Positions 49,221 to 50,893 of a stretch of DNA of 50,893 nucleotides are shown here, one piece after another (positions within the stretch are counted from its first letter, which is position 1; every line of letters starts with the position of its first letter). The stretch covers positions 1 through 50,893 of the forward strand of contig DJYF01000053.1 of assembly GCA_002450035.1 (NCBI GenBank), in the 5' to 3' direction. The DNA comes from Caryophanales bacterium UBA6985. GTDB taxonomy: Bacteria > Bacillota_I > Bacilli_A > RF39 > UBA660. The translations under genes and the position numbers were made by a program. Below the pieces are notes generated by a model. It saw only the letters and a program-made list of their open reading frames with translations, was not told the DNA's origin and ran no database searches.

Positions 49221-49513
49221 TAGAGTATATTAAAGAATATGGTGTTAGTAATTTTGACTATGAATATTTAATGGCACATCTTACTCAAGAAGAAATTCAA
49301 AGACTCGTTCTTGCGGAATCATGTGTAAGAGAAAATTTATTATATTTTAATGAACTTGGTTTAAAAACAAGTATTTATAAACTAATTCTTCATAGAATGG
49401 ATTTAGTTATAATGCCTATTGATCAATTAAAGAGTTTATTAAATAAAATAGATAAAGAACTATTTGTTCAATTGGTTAATACTAATATCAAAAATCTAAT
49501 ATTATTGTTTTAA
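49217..49513 (+). CDS. Small helical-repeat protein, coupled to the previous gene
   Basis: The 98-residue product looks like a continuation of the repeats in the preceding protein: LAESCVRENLLYFNELGLK, then SIYKLILHRMDLVIMPIDQL and LLNKIDKELFVQLV, again a helix pair with a Pro-containing turn. It could work as a separate subunit of the same assembly. An ATGA overlap couples its translation to the upstream gene. Alternatively, an ancestral single gene was split here by a frame change; the overlap makes a programmed or accidental frameshift worth testing. Confidence 0.55.
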   Translation: MIEYIKEYGVSNFDYEYLMAHLTQEEIQRLVLAESCVRENLLYFNELGLKTSIYKLILHRMDLVIMPIDQLKSLLNKIDKELFVQLVNTNIKNLILLF

Positions 49514-49540
49514 AAGAGTAGTTTTTATGCTACTCTTTTA
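49511..49540 (+). terminator. Hairpin before the carboxypeptidase gene; terminator or attenuator
   Basis: Perfect 11-base stem TAAAAGAGTAG/CTACTCTTTTA with an eight-base loop and weak T-run. The Shine-Dalgarno of the next gene starts four bases later, leaving no room for a separate promoter. Confidence 0.65.
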
Positions 49541-49553
49541 TATGGTGAAATAT

Positions 49554-50792
49554 ATGAAAAAAATATTATTTATATTATTATGTTTTTTCTCTTTTTTTAC
49601 TGGAGTATTTGCTTTAGAGTTTCCAAATACATATGCTACTAAAGTATTAGTATATGATAAAACTGAAGATAAGAGTGTTTATGAAAAAAATACTAATGAA
49701 GTTACTAGTATTGCATCTCTTACTAAATTAATGACTGTTTATGTAGCTGTTAGTGAGGCAAATTTAGAAGATAAAGTTTTAATTACAAATGAAATGTTAC
49801 AAGGTATACCTTATGACTTACATTTAAGTGGATTAAAGGCAGGAGAAGAGTTTACTTTAAGAGAAATATGTTATGCAGCAATTATTGATAGTGGAGCTGA
49901 TGCTACAAATGTAATTGCTTATAAAGTAGCTGGTTCTATAAATGCTTTTGTTGATTTAATGAATAAAAAAGCAAGTGAATTAGGACTTACTAATACTCAC
50001 TTTGCTAATGTTCATGGTTTAGATGATAGTAATCATTATTCTACTATTAATGATCTTAATAAGCTTATAATAGAAGCACTTAAAAATAATGATTTTAAAG
50101 ATATTTATAATAAAAATGAGTATAAGTTTAATGAAAGACTTACATTAAAAAGATGGTATGAAGGAATCCTTAAAGAAGAAGGAATTGATACCAATAATTT
50201 ACTAGGTGGTAAAACTGGTTTTACTGAGGATGCTGGTATGTGTTATGCCGGATACTATTTATCTGATGAACATGAATACTTAATAATTGTAATTGGTGCT
50301 GATGGTGAATATAAGGAAGGTCGTAATATACGTGACTTTGCTCATTTAGCTAAATTTATAGATGATAATTATAATTATTATACTGTTGTTAACAAGGGTG
50401 ATATTATTGGTGCTATACCAACATTTTTATCACAAAAGAGTAATTACTTAATCAAAGCTCCTGAAGATATAAAGATATATTTACCAAGTGACTATAGTCC
50501 TGATGATGTACATGTTGAAAGAACTTTAATAGATTCAATTATGTATAATTCTTTAAAGGGTAAAACAATAGGTAATGCAAAGTTTTATTATAAAGATAAA
50601 TTAATTGGTAACTTTACTTTATATTTAGATGAAGATATGAAATTAGATATTCCTGCTTTTATTGATTATTATACAAATGATACAGTTTTATTTATTTGCG
50701 TAATAGTATTAATAGTTTTAATATTTATTGTTAGATATTTTGCACCTGCTAGAAAGATAAAGAAAAATAGTTTAGAAGAAGAACACAAATAG
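49554..50792 (+). CDS. D-alanyl-D-alanine carboxypeptidase (S11, PBP5/DacF type)
   Basis: The start ATG at 49554 follows GGTG and begins a clear signal peptide (MKKILFILLCFFSFFTG). The 412-residue product has the penicillin-binding motifs SLTK (SxxK, with the acylating Ser), SGAD in place of the usual SxN, and KTG in LLGGKTGFTEDAG. A C-terminal hydrophobic segment (about 377-397) anchors it to the outer face of the membrane. It trims the terminal D-Ala of peptidoglycan stem peptides and so limits cross-linking, which indicates a walled cell. The promoter is probably that of the upstream unit. Confidence 0.92.
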   Translation: MKKILFILLCFFSFFTGVFALEFPNTYATKVLVYDKTEDKSVYEKNTNEVTSIASLTKLMTVYVAVSEANLEDKVLITNEMLQGIPYDLHLSGLKAGEEFTLREICYAAIIDSGADATNVIAYKVAGSINAFVDLMNKKASELGLTNTHFANVHGLDDSNHYSTINDLNKLIIEALKNNDFKDIYNKNEYKFNERLTLKRWYEGILKEEGIDTNNLLGGKTGFTEDAGMCYAGYYLSDEHEYLIIVIGADGEYKEGRNIRDFAHLAKFIDDNYNYYTVVNKGDIIGAIPTFLSQKSNYLIKAPEDIKIYLPSDYSPDDVHVERTLIDSIMYNSLKGKTIGNAKFYYKDKLIGNFTLYLDEDMKLDIPAFIDYYTNDTVLFICVIVLIVLIFIVRYFAPARKIKKNSLEEEHK

Positions 50793-50828
50793 TAGATAAA
50801 ATGTTTTGTTTTTACTACTATTTGTGTT
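50782..50828 (+). terminator. Long hairpin after the carboxypeptidase gene
   Basis: A perfect 14-base stem AACACAAATAGTAG/CTACTATTTGTGTT with a 19-base loop containing T-runs. No T-tract follows the stem, so termination is likely but not certain. The stop codon is in the stem. Confidence 0.6.
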
Positions 50829-50833
50829 ATTAT
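50806..50833 (+). promoter_or_regulatory. Probable promoter of the tRNA gene
   Basis: TTGTTT (50806-50811), 16-base spacer, TATTAT (50828-50833) preceded by TGT. It overlaps the preceding hairpin. Confidence 0.45.
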
Positions 50834-50846
50834 ATAAACGCAGGTT

Positions 50847-50893
50847 GGTCTGTTGGTGAAGTGGTTTAACACATAACCCTCTCAAGGTTACAT
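50847..50893 (+). tRNA. tRNA-Glu(CTC), 5' part only
   Basis: The first 47 bases fit a tRNA: acceptor strand GGTCTGT, T8-G9, a D-arm with GTG/CAC stem, then the anticodon arm TAACC-CTCTCAA-GGTTA. The seven-base loop places CTC at the anticodon, which reads GAG (Glu). The variable loop begins with CAT; the T-arm and 3' acceptor strand lie beyond the window, so the fold cannot be confirmed. Confidence 0.85.

Noticed and set aside
1..50893. Prophage, insertion sequence or integrated plasmid
   Set aside because: No transposase, integrase, phage structural gene or long terminal repeat is visible.

Overview
The window is a gene-dense, strongly AT-rich stretch of bacterial chromosome. It has no insertion sequence, prophage, CRISPR array or rRNA, and no gene-free stretch longer than about 150 bases. 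TGA acts as a stop, tryptophan is TGG, and conserved genes (dxs, argS, addA) read through uninterrupted, so the genetic code is standard. Shine-Dalgarno sites are of the Bacillota type and often use the right-hand half of the site (GGTGAT) three to five bases before the start. A YukD/EssC type VII secretion locus, AddAB, a DXP-pathway gene, SpoIIID-like DNA-binding domains and many small lineage-specific membrane proteins suggest a low-GC Bacillota, probably an uncultured gut-type Bacilli lineage near RF39. That placement is inference; the sequence carries no rRNA to test it.

Bases 1-13.5 kb hold mostly single-gene units, many with their own extended -10 promoter and rho-independent terminator: the end of a glutathione peroxidase, a lipoprotein, a DUF3592 membrane protein, a DUF2779 nuclease-like protein, an ADP-ribosylglycohydrolase, dxs, several single-pass membrane proteins, a GtrA-like protein, an alpha/beta hydrolase and a cytoplasmic GH13 alpha-glucosidase/amylase. 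From 13.6 to 15 kb lie a soluble diguanylate cyclase and a protein with two SpoIIID-like domains.

Bases 15-26 kb are the most distinctive part, a compact type VII secretion island. essC and yukD form one unit. After a terminator, a consensus promoter drives six small helical proteins, including two with WXG motifs and a YwqH-like coiled coil. Divergent from essC is a two-gene unit encoding a zincin-like protein with an internal lipobox and a membrane/coiled-coil/zinc-ribbon protein. A Mbeg1-like lipase follows the substrate genes. No EssA, EssB or EsaA is recognisable, so the divergent membrane proteins are candidates for alternative machine parts.

Bases 26-38 kb return to housekeeping and accessory genes: argS, a U32/DUF3656 protein, DUF362, a DUF5662-acetyltransferase fusion, a cohesin/dockerin-like membrane protein, an RsmB-type methyltransferase, a short UvrD-like helicase and a radical SAM protein. 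Bases 37.6-43.2 kb encode a reduced AddAB pair. The last 7 kb hold a lysine-rich membrane protein, a degenerate surface nuclease-fold protein, an RluA-type pseudouridine synthase, a regulator/HAD pair, two small unknown genes, a three-gene unknown unit whose second and third products look like mTERF-type helical repeats, a D,D-carboxypeptidase, and the first 47 bases of a tRNA-Glu(CTC).
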